Assembly (NCBI GenBank): GCA_937958475.1
Contig: CALFXR010000201.1
Span: 1-64,000 of the forward strand
Reading direction: 5' to 3'
Source of the DNA: an uncultured Mesorhizobium sp.
GTDB taxonomy: Bacteria > Pseudomonadota > Alphaproteobacteria > Rhizobiales > Rhizobiaceae
DNA: 64,000 nt
The translations under genes and the position numbers were made by a program. Within the stretch, counting starts at the first letter, position 1, and each line of letters begins with the position of its first letter. Positions 33,303 to 41,943 of the stretch are shown here, one piece after another. The notes beneath the pieces were generated by a model. It had not been told where the DNA came from. It saw only the letters and a list, made by a program, of their open reading frames with translations, and did no database searches.

Positions 33303-33346
33303 ATCGGCGCCTAGCGAAACCGATTTGTGTAGACATGCTGTAGATC
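33298..33346. promoter_or_regulatory. Candidate integrase arm-type sites, right arm
   Basis: Three octamers lie here: TGTAGATC at 33298, TGTAGACA at 33328 and TGTAGATC at 33339. The last two are 11 bp apart, similar to the 12-bp pair at the left end. Being just inside the right core, they fit as the other arm of attP. Confidence 0.5.
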
Positions 33347-33393
33347 GACCGTTTTCCGGCGCTCTTCGCTGTCTGCTAAGTCATTGAAAAGAG

Positions 33394-33438
33394 TGGCTCC
33401 CCGGGCCGGATTCGAACCAGCGACCAACCGGTTAACAG
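33394..33438. repeat. Right attachment site (attR core)
   Basis: 45 bp identical to 13600-13644. It lies within the intact tRNA-Asn gene, covering it from the CCA to the anticodon loop, so that integration restored a working tRNA. Confidence 0.92.
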
Positions 33439-33468
33439 CCGGTTGCTCTACCACTGAGCTACCGGGGA
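33394..33468 (-). tRNA. tRNA-Asn (GTT), with CCA
   Basis: 75 nt including the encoded CCA. On the minus strand the acceptor stem TCCCCGG pairs with CCGGGGA; the anticodon loop is CTGTTAA with GTT at 33436-33434. The D arm and TTCGAATCC T arm are regular. It serves as the attachment gene for the integrated element. Confidence 0.97.
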
Positions 33469-33691
33469 ATAGAGGCGCTCGTGCAAGTGGCGCTGCCTAT
33501 AGCAAACACCTTTCGCCTTTGCAAAGAAGCAATCGGCATTTTTTCCGCCAATCGTCGTGCCGCCTCCTCGAAAACCGGTGCGCGCTTCATCATATGCTGC
33601 GATATCAGGCAGCGGCAGGCGGCTTCGGCACCCGATGACGGGTGCGGCGGCCGCCGTGCGGCCCCGTGGGGAGGATCGAACGACGAACGCG

Positions 33692-33988
33692 ATGCGCAAC
33701 GAGGACGAGCAGGAGATCAGGCCGCCGGCGCCGACGTTTTCGCTGATGGGCCGTGACTTTTCCCTGCCGCAGTCGCGCGCGCAGCGCATCGCGCTCGGTG
33801 TCGGCCTGATCGTGCTCGGCACGTTCGGTTTCCTGCCGGTGCTCGGTTTCTGGATGATTCCGCTCGGTCTGCTTGTCCTGTCCTACGAGTTCGCCGGCGT
33901 CAGGCGGCTGCGCCGGCGTGCCATCGTCTGGTGGGAGCGGCGCCGGCAGAAGAAGCGGTCGGGCGCCCGTCGACGGGAAAGCCAGTAG
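33692..33988 (+). CDS. Small membrane protein, PGPGW-like
   Basis: It encodes 98 residues. ATG 33692 is preferred; an in-frame ATG 19 codons earlier is possible, and the best purine-rich site (GGGGAGGA) is 13 bases away. Residues 32-64 make two closely spaced membrane helices (RIALGVGLIVLGTFGFLPVL then FWMIPLGLLVLSYEF), followed by a basic tail (RRAIVWWERRRQKKRS). The pattern resembles small PGPGW-type putative membrane proteins. Function unknown. Confidence 0.65.
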   Translation: MRNEDEQEIRPPAPTFSLMGRDFSLPQSRAQRIALGVGLIVLGTFGFLPVLGFWMIPLGLLVLSYEFAGVRRLRRRAIVWWERRRQKKRSGARRRESQ

Positions 33989-34150
33989 GCAGGAGCGACG
34001 ACGTCGCCGCCACGCCGCGACTTTCCGGCGCCCGCGCGTCAGGCCGGTTCCGATGCGGCAATTCGACCGTCCTGGGAATTTGCGGGCGGACGCTTGTCGC
34101 CCCCGATACCCTCTGTTAACAGAGCCGTCGTAGAACGCCGGCGTCGGCGA

Positions 34151-34224
34151 GGCCTCGTGGCGGAGTGGTTACGCAGAGGACTGCAAATCCTTGCACCCCG
34201 GTTCGATTCCGGGCGAGGCCTCCA
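34151..34224 (+). tRNA. tRNA-Cys (GCA), with CCA
   Basis: 74 nt including CCA. The acceptor stem GGCCTCG pairs with CGAGGCC, the discriminator is T, and the anticodon GCA lies at 34183-34185 in loop CTGCAAA. D and T arms are regular. Confidence 0.97.
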
Positions 34225-34311
34225 ATCGCTTGTCCCGGCCGTGCCGGGATGTGACGTTCTACCCGGACACGAGGCGCACGGACTGGCGCCGGAACGTTGG
34301 GCGCCGACACG

Positions 34312-34986
34312 ATGAACGCCGATTTCTCCCAGTACCGCCAGAAGATGGTCGACGGTCAGCTGCGCACGACCGACGTCACCAGCGCAGCGGTGCTCTCCGC
34401 CATGGGCTCGGTTCCGCGCGAAGCCTTCGTCGACGGCCGCCGCCGCGAACTCGCCTATATCGACGAGGACATCGAGATCGTGGCGCCGAACGGCGATGCC
34501 GCCGGCCGCTACATCATGGAGGCGTCTCCCTTCGCCAAGCTCGTTCAACTCGCCGACATCCGTCCCTCCGACGTCGTCCTCGACGTCGGCTGCGGCACCG
34601 GTTATTCGGCCGCCGTCCTGTCAAGGCTCGCCAGTTCCGTGATCGCGGTGGAAAGCGATGCCGGCCTCGCCGAACGCGCTACCGGCATCCTCGGCAGCCT
34701 CGGCTACGACAACGCGGTCGTGGTGTACGGGCCGCTGGAGGCGGGCTACGCGGCGGAAGGCCCCTATGACGTGATCGTTCTCGAGGGCGCTGTCGGCGAG
34801 ATTCCGCCGGCGATGTTCGCACAGCTCCGCGACGGTGGACGTCTTGTCGCAGTCCAGGGTTATGGCAATGCCGGCGTCGCGCGTCTTTATATCAAGGTTG
34901 ACGGCATCGTTACGGGTCGTCGTGCCTTCAATGCGGCAGTAAAGCCACTGCCCGGGTTCGAAAAGGCGCCGGCGTTCGTATTCTGA
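34312..34986 (+). CDS. PCMT-like SAM methyltransferase
   Basis: It encodes 224 residues from ATG 34312. The protein-L-isoaspartate methyltransferase fold shows in FSQYRQKMVDGQLRTTDVTS, the SAM loop VVLDVGCGTGYSAAVLSRL near residue 85, and VIVLEGAVGEIPPAMFAQLR. In Rhizobiales this paralogue always precedes tolC, and is less typical than the true Pcm encoded further right; its substrate is uncertain. The gene follows tRNA-Cys by 87 bp. Confidence 0.85.
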   Translation: MNADFSQYRQKMVDGQLRTTDVTSAAVLSAMGSVPREAFVDGRRRELAYIDEDIEIVAPNGDAAGRYIMEASPFAKLVQLADIRPSDVVLDVGCGTGYSAAVLSRLASSVIAVESDAGLAERATGILGSLGYDNAVVVYGPLEAGYAAEGPYDVIVLEGAVGEIPPAMFAQLRDGGRLVAVQGYGNAGVARLYIKVDGIVTGRRAFNAAVKPLPGFEKAPAFVF

Positions 34987-35176
34987 TTGCGCGGCGCCTC
35001 AGCGTCGGTTCAATGTACCGCGTAAGCACAAAGTTCTGCGTAGGCTGTTGATACAGGGAGATCATCCGTTGTCGGGGGGCGACGGACGTGGTCAATTCGA
35101 AATTTGTCGTGGCGTCGTGACAGGACCGGAATTCGCCTGAGGCGGGCTTCACCGGTCGTAGTGCGAGGGATTTGTT

Positions 35177-36556
35177 GTGAAGCTTCTATCTAAGAGTGTC
35201 TTCCTGGCTGCTTTGCTGGCCGCGACCGCAATGACCCCCGCCTTCGGGGAAACGCTCACCGGTGCGTTGGCCAAGGCCTACCAGAACAATTCGGAGCTGA
35301 ACGCGGCGCGCGCCGGGGTGCGCGTCACCGACGAGGGCGTCGCCATCGCCAAGTCGGGCTACCGGCCGATCATCGCCGGCCAGGCGTCGGCCGACTACAC
35401 GACGACGCGCAGCAGGACGGCGCTCGGCAACGGCACCACCAACCTGACGACGGGCAGCTTCGGCGTCCAGATCCAGCAGACGCTGTTTGACGGCTTCCAG
35501 ACCAAGAACAACGTGTCTGCCGCGGAGGCGCGGGTGCGCGCCTCCAACGAGAGCCTGCGCAATACCGAGCAGAACGTCCTGTTCAATGCCGCCTCGGCCT
35601 TCATGGACGTCATCCGCGACCGCCAGATCGCGGTGCTCCGCGAGCGCAACGTGCAGTTCCTCGTCGAGCAGGTGAGGGCGGCCCGTTCGCGCTTCGAGGT
35701 CGGCGAGGGCACGCGCACCGACGTGGCGCAGGCGGAAGCCGGCCGTTCGGCGGCCGTCGCCCAGTTGAGCGCCGCGCGGGCGCAGGCGCTGTCCAGCGCG
35801 GCGACCTACCGCCAGATCGTCGGCGACGAGCCCGGAAAGCTGTCGTCCCCCGGGCCGGCCAAGGGGCTGCCGCGCAGCATCGACGAGGCCACCGCCGTCG
35901 CCGCCACCCAGCATCCGGCGATCATCGCTACCGAGCACCTTGTCGACGCCGCGGCGTTCGCCGTGAAGTCCACAGAGGGCGCTCTGCTGCCTCAGGTGTC
36001 GGCCTCGGCAGGCGTATCGCGCTCCTATCGCAACACCAGCCCCGACGCCGTCAGCGACGGCAATTTCACATCGGCCACGATCGGCGCCACGCTGACCGTG
36101 CCGATCTATCAGGGCGGGCGGGTCTCGGCGCAGGTACGCCAGTCGAAGGAATCGCTCGGCCAGGCGCGCATCCAGGTCGACGTCAGCCGCGATCAGGTTC
36201 GCGCCGCGGTCACCTCCGCCTGGACCATGTACCAGGCCGCTCAGGAATCCGTCGGTGCCAACCGCGAACTGGTTTCCGCCGCGCAACTCGCCCTCAACGG
36301 TGTCATCGAGGAGCGCAATGTCGGTCAGCGCACCACGCTCGACGTGCTCAACGCCCAGGCCGACGTGATCGCCGCGCAGATCAACCTCGTCTCCGCCGAG
36401 CGTGACGTCGTCGTCGCAAGCTACGCCATCCTGTCGGCGACGGGCCGGCTTTCGGTGAAGAAACTCGCCCTGCCGGTCGAGGAATACAAGCCGGAAGAGC
36501 ACTACAACGCCGTCAAGGACAAGTGGTTCGGCCTGCGTACGCCGGACGGCCGCTGA
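35177..36556 (+). CDS. tolC: TolC-family outer-membrane efflux channel
   Basis: It encodes 459 residues from GTG 35177, with GAGGGA upstream. A signal peptide (FLAALLAATAMTPAFG) precedes two outer-membrane-efflux repeats rich in heptads (residues 25-215 and 230-430), with the marked parts QTLFDGFQTKNNVSAAEARV and VPIYQGGRVSAQVRQSKESL. As a trimer it would form the exit duct for RND pumps and type I secretion. No pump genes are adjacent, so it probably serves several inner-membrane partners. The 190 bp upstream should hold its promoter. Confidence 0.93.
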   Translation: MKLLSKSVFLAALLAATAMTPAFGETLTGALAKAYQNNSELNAARAGVRVTDEGVAIAKSGYRPIIAGQASADYTTTRSRTALGNGTTNLTTGSFGVQIQQTLFDGFQTKNNVSAAEARVRASNESLRNTEQNVLFNAASAFMDVIRDRQIAVLRERNVQFLVEQVRAARSRFEVGEGTRTDVAQAEAGRSAAVAQLSAARAQALSSAATYRQIVGDEPGKLSSPGPAKGLPRSIDEATAVAATQHPAIIATEHLVDAAAFAVKSTEGALLPQVSASAGVSRSYRNTSPDAVSDGNFTSATIGATLTVPIYQGGRVSAQVRQSKESLGQARIQVDVSRDQVRAAVTSAWTMYQAAQESVGANRELVSAAQLALNGVIEERNVGQRTTLDVLNAQADVIAAQINLVSAERDVVVASYAILSATGRLSVKKLALPVEEYKPEEHYNAVKDKWFGLRTPDGR

Positions 36557-36704
36557 CCGTCCCGGAGCGTTTCGCACCCACAATCCTGTGAGTAAGCGCG
36601 ATACCGTTCCTTCGGGGGATTCTCTCGAAGCGCCGCCTCAGCTACGCTAGTCTTTGATTCGGAACCGCGTTTTGGGTTTCGCATCACACCGATTGCTCTC
36701 GAGT

Positions 36705-37400
36705 ATGGCGGAAACGAGCATGGGACCGGCAAGCAGCGCGCAGCGCGAACCCTCGATGGAGGAGATTCTCGCCTCCATCCGGCGGATCATCGAAGACAGC
36801 GACAGCGCCCGCGGGCCGGTTGTACACGACGAAACCGCGCCTGCGGAGCGGCCGGACGGTTCCGTGATAGAGGTTGACGCGTTCCGCGCCGAACTGCGCG
36901 GCAAGGCCGGTCAGCCCGAGCCGGCCGAATCGCGCCGGGAGGCCGACGTCGTCGTGCGCCCGCCGGTCGCGAAAGTTCCGCCGGTTCCCCAGCCTGCCCC
37001 GAGGCGCGCCGCACCTGTCGAGCAGCCAGTAGCGGAACCGTCGCTGGACGCCGGTTTCGACAGGGCGTTCGAGCCTGTTCGCGAGAACCGGGCCGCAGCC
37101 GAAGCGCGTCCGGCGTCCGCCCCCGCACCGTCCGCCCCCGCATCGTCGGCGCCTGTGCAGGCCGCGCCGACTGCCGAGGCCGGGCGCCCCGCGATCATCT
37201 CGGAAAGAACCGGTCGCCAGGTCGCCGCCGCCTTCGGCGAACTGTCGGACGCGTTCGCCGCAAGCCGGCGGCGCAGCTTCGACGAGATCGCCGAGGAGAT
37301 GCTGCGGCCGATGCTCCAGGACTGGTTGGACAACAATCTGCCCACCCTCGTCGAGCGCTTGGTGCGCGAAGAGATCGAGCGCGTCGCCCGCGGAGCGTAA
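36705..37400 (+). CDS. popZ: PopZ-type polar organising protein (DUF2497)
   Basis: It encodes 231 residues from ATG 36705; ATG 36720 is equally possible. PopZ architecture is clear: an N-terminal partner-binding helix (REPSMEEILASIRRIIEDSD), a disordered Pro/Ala-rich middle of about 110 residues, and a C-terminal oligomerisation part (SFDEIAEEMLRPMLQDWLDN then LPTLVERLVREEIERVARGA). PopZ forms a condensate at cell poles that anchors the ParB-parS centromere and cell-cycle proteins. Synteny with valS directly downstream is typical of alphaproteobacteria. Confidence 0.87.
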   Translation: MAETSMGPASSAQREPSMEEILASIRRIIEDSDSARGPVVHDETAPAERPDGSVIEVDAFRAELRGKAGQPEPAESRREADVVVRPPVAKVPPVPQPAPRRAAPVEQPVAEPSLDAGFDRAFEPVRENRAAAEARPASAPAPSAPASSAPVQAAPTAEAGRPAIISERTGRQVAAAFGELSDAFAASRRRSFDEIAEEMLRPMLQDWLDNNLPTLVERLVREEIERVARGA

Positions 37401-37558
37401 CCCGCGATCGGCCTAAGCCCGAACCTTACTCGGCCCTGGCTCGAGCCGAGTCCTGCCAAGAGACTGCGTCGATGTGCGACGGCGGCGGTGTTGACACCCC
37501 GTCGCCCATCCGGTTTACACCGTCGCAGCCCCATTCCCCCGACGTTCTGGACATTCCC

Positions 37559-40342
37559 ATGCTGGACAAGACCTACGACGCCAAGACCGTCGAACCCAGG
37601 ATCGCCAAGATCTGGGAGGACGCGGACGCGTTCCGAGCCGGTGCCGGCGCGGAAGAGGGCGCCGAGCCCTTCACCATCGTCATCCCGCCGCCCAACGTAA
37701 CCGGCTCGCTGCACATGGGCCACGCGCTGAACAACACGCTCCAGGACGTCATGGTCCGCTTCGAGCGCATGCGCGGCAAGAACGTGTTGTGGCAGCCGGG
37801 CATGGACCATGCCGGCATCGCCACGCAGATGGTGGTCGAGCGCCAATTGATGGAGCGGCAGATCCACCGGCGCGACCTCGGCCGCGATGACTTCATCCAG
37901 CGCGTCTGGGACTGGAAGGCCGAATCCGGCGGCATGATCTTCAACCAGCTGAAGCGCCTCGGCGCCTCGGCTGACTGGAGCCGCGAGCGCTTCACCATGG
38001 ACGAGGGACTGTCGAAGGCCGTCATCGAGGTGTTCGTCACGCTGTTTCGCCAGGGGCTGATCTACAAGGACAAGCGTCTGGTCAACTGGGATCCGAAGCT
38101 TCTCACCGCCATCTCCGATCTCGAGGTCGAGCAGCAGGAGGTCAACGGCAACCTCTGGCACTTCCGCTATCCCGTCGAAGGCATGGAGTTCGACCCGGAA
38201 GATCTTTCGACCTTCATCACGGTGGCGACGACACGGCCGGAGACCATGCTGGGCGACAGCGGCGTGGCGGTCCATCCGGACGACGAGCGCTATCGCGGTC
38301 TCGTCGGCAGGAACGTCGTGCTGCCGCTGGTCGGCCGCCTGATCCCGGTCGTCGCCGACGAGTACTCCGACCCGGAAAAGGGCACCGGCGCGGTCAAGAT
38401 CACCCCAGCGCACGACTTCAACGACTTCGAGGTCGGCAAGCGTCGGCGGCTGAAGGCGATCAACATCATGACGGTCGAGGCCGCCATGAATCTCAGCGAA
38501 AACGAGGACTTCCTCGCCGGACTTGAATCGACTCCCGAGCTTTCGGCGACGATCGAGGCCCTCCACGGGCTCGACCGCTTCGCCGCGCGCAAGCGCGTGG
38601 TCGAGATGATGGAGGCCGGCGGCTTCCTCGCCAAGGTCGAGCCGCATCGCCACGTCGTCCCGCATGGCGACCGCGGCGGCGTGCCGATCGAACCGTTCCT
38701 CACCGACCAGTGGTACGTCAATGCCGCCGAACTGGCGAAGCCGGCGATCGCCTCGGTGCGCGAGGGGCGCACGAAGTTCGTGCCGAAGAGCTGGGAGAAG
38801 ACCTATTTCGACTGGATGGAGAACATCCAGCCCTGGTGCATCTCGCGCCAGCTGTGGTGGGGACACCAGATCCCCGCCTGGTACGGGCCCGACGGCCAGG
38901 TCTTCGTCGCCCATGACGAGGAGGCGGCGCTCGAAGCCGCCATTCAGCACTATCTGGCGCTCGAGGGGCCGTGGAAGGCCTGGGTCGAGGAAAAGCTGGA
39001 GAACTACAAGCCGGGCGAGATCCTGACCCGCGACGAGGACGTGCTCGACACCTGGTTCTCCTCGGCGCTGTGGCCCTTCTCGACGCTGGGCTGGCCGGAG
39101 AAGACGCCGGAACTCGCCACCTACTACCCGACCAGCGTGCTCGTCACCGGCTTCGACATCATCTTCTTCTGGGTCGCCCGGATGATGATGATGGGCGTGC
39201 ACTTCACCGGCGAGGAGCCGTTCCACACGGTCTACGTGCACGCTCTCGTGCGCGACAAGACCGGCGCCAAGATGTCGAAGTCGAAGGGCAACGTCATCGA
39301 CCCGCTGGAACTGATCGACGAGTACGGTGCCGACGCGTTGCGCTTCACGCTGGCCATCATGGCGGCGCAGGGGCGCGACGTGAAGCTCGACCCGGCGCGC
39401 ATCGCCGGCTACCGCAACTTCGGCACCAAGCTGTGGAACGCCACTCGCTTCGCCGAGATGAACGGCGTCGCCCGCAACGACGACGTGTCGCTCTCCGAGG
39501 CGAAGCTGACCATCAACCGATGGATCCTGACCGAGCTGACCCGCGCGTCGCGGGAGATCACCGACGGGATCACGAGCTACCGATTCAACGAGGCGGCCGG
39601 GGCGGCCTATCGTTTCGTCTGGAACCTGTTCTGCGACTGGTATCTCGAGCTGCTCAAGCCGGTGTTCATGGGTGACGACGCCGAAGCCAAGGCGGAGAGC
39701 CAGGCGGTCGCGGCCTTCGTGTTGGACGAGATCTACAAGCTGCTCCATCCGTTCATGCCGTTCATGACCGAGGAGCTGTGGGCGCACACGGCCGGCGAGG
39801 GCAGGGCGCGCACCTCGCTGATCTGCCACGCGGCCTGGCCGCAGCCGGTCTTCGAGGACGCGGAAGCCGCTGCCGAGATCAACTGGCTGGTCGACCTCGT
39901 CTCCGGCATCCGCTCGGTGCGCTCCGAGATGAACGTGCCGCCGGCGGCGATCGCGCCGCTGGTCGTCATCGGCGCCGATGCGACGACGGTCGCGCGGCTC
40001 GAGCGTCACGCCCCGGCCATCGGCCGGCTCGCCCGTATCGGCGACGTCGCCCATGCCGCCGCGGCGCCGAAGGGTTCGGCGCAGATCGTCGTCGGCGAGG
40101 CGACCTTCTGCCTGCCGCTCGGCACGCTGATCGACCTCACGGCCGAAGCCGCGCGCCTCGGCAAGGCCCACGCCAAGGCCCTGGACGAGATCGCCCGCAT
40201 CGACAAGAAGCTCGGTAATCCGAACTTCGTAGAGAAGGCCGATCCTGAAGTGGTCGAGGCGGAGCGGCAGAAGCGCGCCGATTTCGCCGCCGAGGCCGAA
40301 AAGCTCGCGGTGGCGCTGTCGCGGGTTCGCGAAGCCGGCTGA
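37559..40342 (+). CDS. valS: Valyl-tRNA synthetase
   Basis: It encodes 927 residues. ATG 37559 is chosen because the protein family begins with MLDKTYDAKTVEPRIAKIW; the frame is open upstream without homology. Class I motifs are HIGH-type NVTGSLHMGHAL near residue 50 and KMSKSKGN near 572. The large editing domain with LSTFITVATTRPETMLGDSG, the anticodon-binding domain and the C-terminal coiled coil (HAKALDEIARIDKKLGNPNF) are all present, so the gene is complete. It charges tRNA-Val. Confidence 0.97.
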   Translation: MLDKTYDAKTVEPRIAKIWEDADAFRAGAGAEEGAEPFTIVIPPPNVTGSLHMGHALNNTLQDVMVRFERMRGKNVLWQPGMDHAGIATQMVVERQLMERQIHRRDLGRDDFIQRVWDWKAESGGMIFNQLKRLGASADWSRERFTMDEGLSKAVIEVFVTLFRQGLIYKDKRLVNWDPKLLTAISDLEVEQQEVNGNLWHFRYPVEGMEFDPEDLSTFITVATTRPETMLGDSGVAVHPDDERYRGLVGRNVVLPLVGRLIPVVADEYSDPEKGTGAVKITPAHDFNDFEVGKRRRLKAINIMTVEAAMNLSENEDFLAGLESTPELSATIEALHGLDRFAARKRVVEMMEAGGFLAKVEPHRHVVPHGDRGGVPIEPFLTDQWYVNAAELAKPAIASVREGRTKFVPKSWEKTYFDWMENIQPWCISRQLWWGHQIPAWYGPDGQVFVAHDEEAALEAAIQHYLALEGPWKAWVEEKLENYKPGEILTRDEDVLDTWFSSALWPFSTLGWPEKTPELATYYPTSVLVTGFDIIFFWVARMMMMGVHFTGEEPFHTVYVHALVRDKTGAKMSKSKGNVIDPLELIDEYGADALRFTLAIMAAQGRDVKLDPARIAGYRNFGTKLWNATRFAEMNGVARNDDVSLSEAKLTINRWILTELTRASREITDGITSYRFNEAAGAAYRFVWNLFCDWYLELLKPVFMGDDAEAKAESQAVAAFVLDEIYKLLHPFMPFMTEELWAHTAGEGRARTSLICHAAWPQPVFEDAEAAAEINWLVDLVSGIRSVRSEMNVPPAAIAPLVVIGADATTVARLERHAPAIGRLARIGDVAHAAAAPKGSAQIVVGEATFCLPLGTLIDLTAEAARLGKAHAKALDEIARIDKKLGNPNFVEKADPEVVEAERQKRADFAAEAEKLAVALSRVREAG

Positions 40343-40670
40343 TCTGACCGCGCTGTCCTCGACGCGCGCCGGCTCGTCTCGCGCGCCGGCGCCTCCCTTG
40401 TCGGCGCGCGTCGGGGGCGCCGCCCGCATCGGCGGAGTCGGTCGCGATGCCCTGCGCGCCGGCATGCCCTTCTTGTCCCATGACTGCCGACGTCGATCGC
40501 GGTTCCGGATTTGTGTCGATTCGGCAACACTCCGGCACGAAGGATTGCGATCTGGAAACGGGCAGGTGCGGTCGCCCATTTCCCGCCATAAACCCGGAGC
40601 ACCCCGGAAGCTCTCTTCGAGCGGGCGTTGAGACCCGCCGGAGATGCCGCGCCGCCCGCGGCCAGGGAAT
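40343..40670. other. Non-coding gap between valS and the ExoR-like gene
   Basis: No gene is supported in these 328 bases. The left part is very GC-rich with repeated GCGCGCCGGC; no clear T-run follows. The right part, closer to the ExoR-like gene, must contain its promoter, but I could not mark boxes with confidence. Confidence 0.35.
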
Positions 40671-41540
40671 ATGATGGAAGACAGGTACTTTTCGAGTTCG
40701 GCAATGGCGCTGGGTAACAGGATCCGGATCACGGTCCCGGCGTTGCGCGCCATCGCACGAGCGGTGCTCGTCACCGTTGCGCTCGGCGCCGGAACGGCCG
40801 GCGCGCTCGCCTTCGACGACAAGGTCTTCGACGACAAGAGCGGCGTGAAGGGGCAGTCGAGCCCCTGGGCCGTTTTCCGCTTCGGCTTCTCCGCCTACAA
40901 GAGCGGCCACAAGGACCAGGCGGTCGAGGCCTATCGCTACGCCGCCGAGAACGGCCAGATCGGCGCCCGCTGGAAGCTCGCCCGCATGTATGCCGAAGGC
41001 GACGGAGTGGCGCGCAACGACTACGAGGCCTTCAAGTTCTTCTCGGCGATCGCCCAGCAGGACATCGAGCCCGGCAGCCCGGACGAGAGCTATGTGTCGG
41101 ATGCGCTGGTAGCGCTTGGCCGCTATCTGAAGAAGGGCATCCCCGACACACCGGTGCGTGCCGATCCCGTCGCCGCGCAGGAATATTTCATGCGTGCGGC
41201 CGCGACCTACCGCAATCCCAACGCACAGTTCGAAATGGGCAAGATGTTCCTTCTGGGCGACGGTGGCGTGAAGGCCAGCGTCCGCCAGGCCGGCCGCTGG
41301 CTGCAGCTTGCCGCCGAGAAGGGCCATGCCGGCGCCCAGGCGACCCTCGGCAACCTGCTCTTCGAGAGCGGCAAGGTGGTGCGCGGACTGGCCATGATGA
41401 CGGCGGCGCTCGAACGCGCCAACCCGATCGACCGCGCCTGGATCCAGACGATGCAGGAAGAGGCCTTCGCCCTCGCCGCCGAGGCCGATCGGCGCACGGC
41501 GATCGCGCTCGCCCAGGACATCCTGGTCAAGGGCGACTGA
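40671..41540 (+). CDS. exoR: ExoR-like Sel1-repeat periplasmic regulator
   Basis: It encodes about 289 residues; two adjacent ATGs (40671, 40674) and ATG 40704 are possible starts. A signal peptide (residues about 15-46, ending AGALA-FD) leads to the ExoR-like body: FRFGFSAYKSGHKDQAVEAY, RWKLARMYAEGDGVARNDYE and HAGAQATLGNLLFESGKVVR. These are Sel1 repeats. In Sinorhizobium, ExoR is a periplasmic inhibitor of the ExoS-ChvI two-component system, controlling exopolysaccharide and motility. The overall resemblance is strong enough for the name, though the ExoS/ChvI genes are not here. Confidence 0.82.
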   Translation: MMEDRYFSSSAMALGNRIRITVPALRAIARAVLVTVALGAGTAGALAFDDKVFDDKSGVKGQSSPWAVFRFGFSAYKSGHKDQAVEAYRYAAENGQIGARWKLARMYAEGDGVARNDYEAFKFFSAIAQQDIEPGSPDESYVSDALVALGRYLKKGIPDTPVRADPVAAQEYFMRAAATYRNPNAQFEMGKMFLLGDGGVKASVRQAGRWLQLAAEKGHAGAQATLGNLLFESGKVVRGLAMMTAALERANPIDRAWIQTMQEEAFALAAEADRRTAIALAQDILVKGD

Positions 41541-41549
41541 TACGCCCGG

Positions 41550-41870
41550 CTACAAACGCGCGCTACCGGCAGCCTGAGAAAGGCCTTCCGTGTCCGGTGC
41601 CGGCCGCAACCCACCCGCATCGTCCTCAACCGGAAGATCGAAGTCGCCGGCCGACGCCTCCGGGCAGCCGTCGCTGACCTTCTTCCAGGCCGAGTTGTTG
41701 AGCACCATGTCGCAGCGGGCGAGCTGGTCGCCCGTCGGCAGGCGCAGGCAGGCGAGTTCGCCGTGGCGGTAGAGCCGTCCGTTGGCGCGGCATTCACAGT
41801 CGGCCTGAGCAACCGCCTGCCCTCCGAGGAGCAGCGCGGCGGATAGAAGCCCGGGTGCAAACGCGCGCAT
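41550..41870 (-). CDS. Small exported protein, unknown
   Basis: It encodes 106 residues with a signal peptide (GLLSAALLLGGQAVAQA). The mature part has five Cys (DCECRANGRLYRHGELACLR, LARCDMVL, DGCPEAS) and no known domain beyond that. Its stop is 9 bp from the end of the ExoR-like gene, convergent. Similar short Cys-containing exported proteins occur near xthA in Rhizobiales, but the function is not known. Confidence 0.65.
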   Translation of the reverse strand: MRAFAPGLLSAALLLGGQAVAQADCECRANGRLYRHGELACLRLPTGDQLARCDMVLNNSAWKKVSDGCPEASAGDFDLPVEDDAGGLRPAPDTEGLSQAAGSARL

Positions 41871-41943
41871 GACGTAAGGTTAGCATCGAATCGGTCCCCC
41901 GGCCACCCGGCCGGCGCGGACGTTCCGCAATCCGGCGTCGGGC

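Larger units (their letters stand above)
13600..33438. mobile_element. Prophage-derived integrated element in tRNA-Asn, about 19.8 kb
   Basis: The element is bounded by a perfect 45-bp direct repeat (13600-13644 and 33394-33438) that equals the 3' part of tRNA-Asn from the anticodon loop to CCA. A tyrosine integrase lies 180 bp inside the left repeat. Contents: integrase, AlpA-like and RepA-like genes, a phage head/terminase remnant, an accessory minus-strand cassette, a tape measure gene, and cargo (sulfotransferase, SRAP, thermonuclease, GcrA-like). Large terminase, portal, major capsid, tail tube and lysis genes were not recognised. It is best read as a defective prophage or helper-dependent element rather than a complete phage. 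Confidence 0.9.

Noticed and set aside
13600..33438. Reading the element as a capsid-forming phage-inducible island
   Set aside because: Integrase, AlpA-like, Rep-like, TerS and head genes fit in part, but a tape measure gene is present and portal and capsid genes are not seen, so defective prophage is the safer name.
33384..33638. Plus-strand ORF of 84 codons over the tRNA-Asn gene
   Set aside because: It translates the antisense of the tRNA ('GFEPATNR'-type peptide) and is an artefact often seen in databases.
36911..40837. Minus-strand ORF of 1,308 codons
   Set aside because: It lies opposite popZ and valS; long open antisense frames are common in high-GC DNA and this one lacks any recognisable domain.
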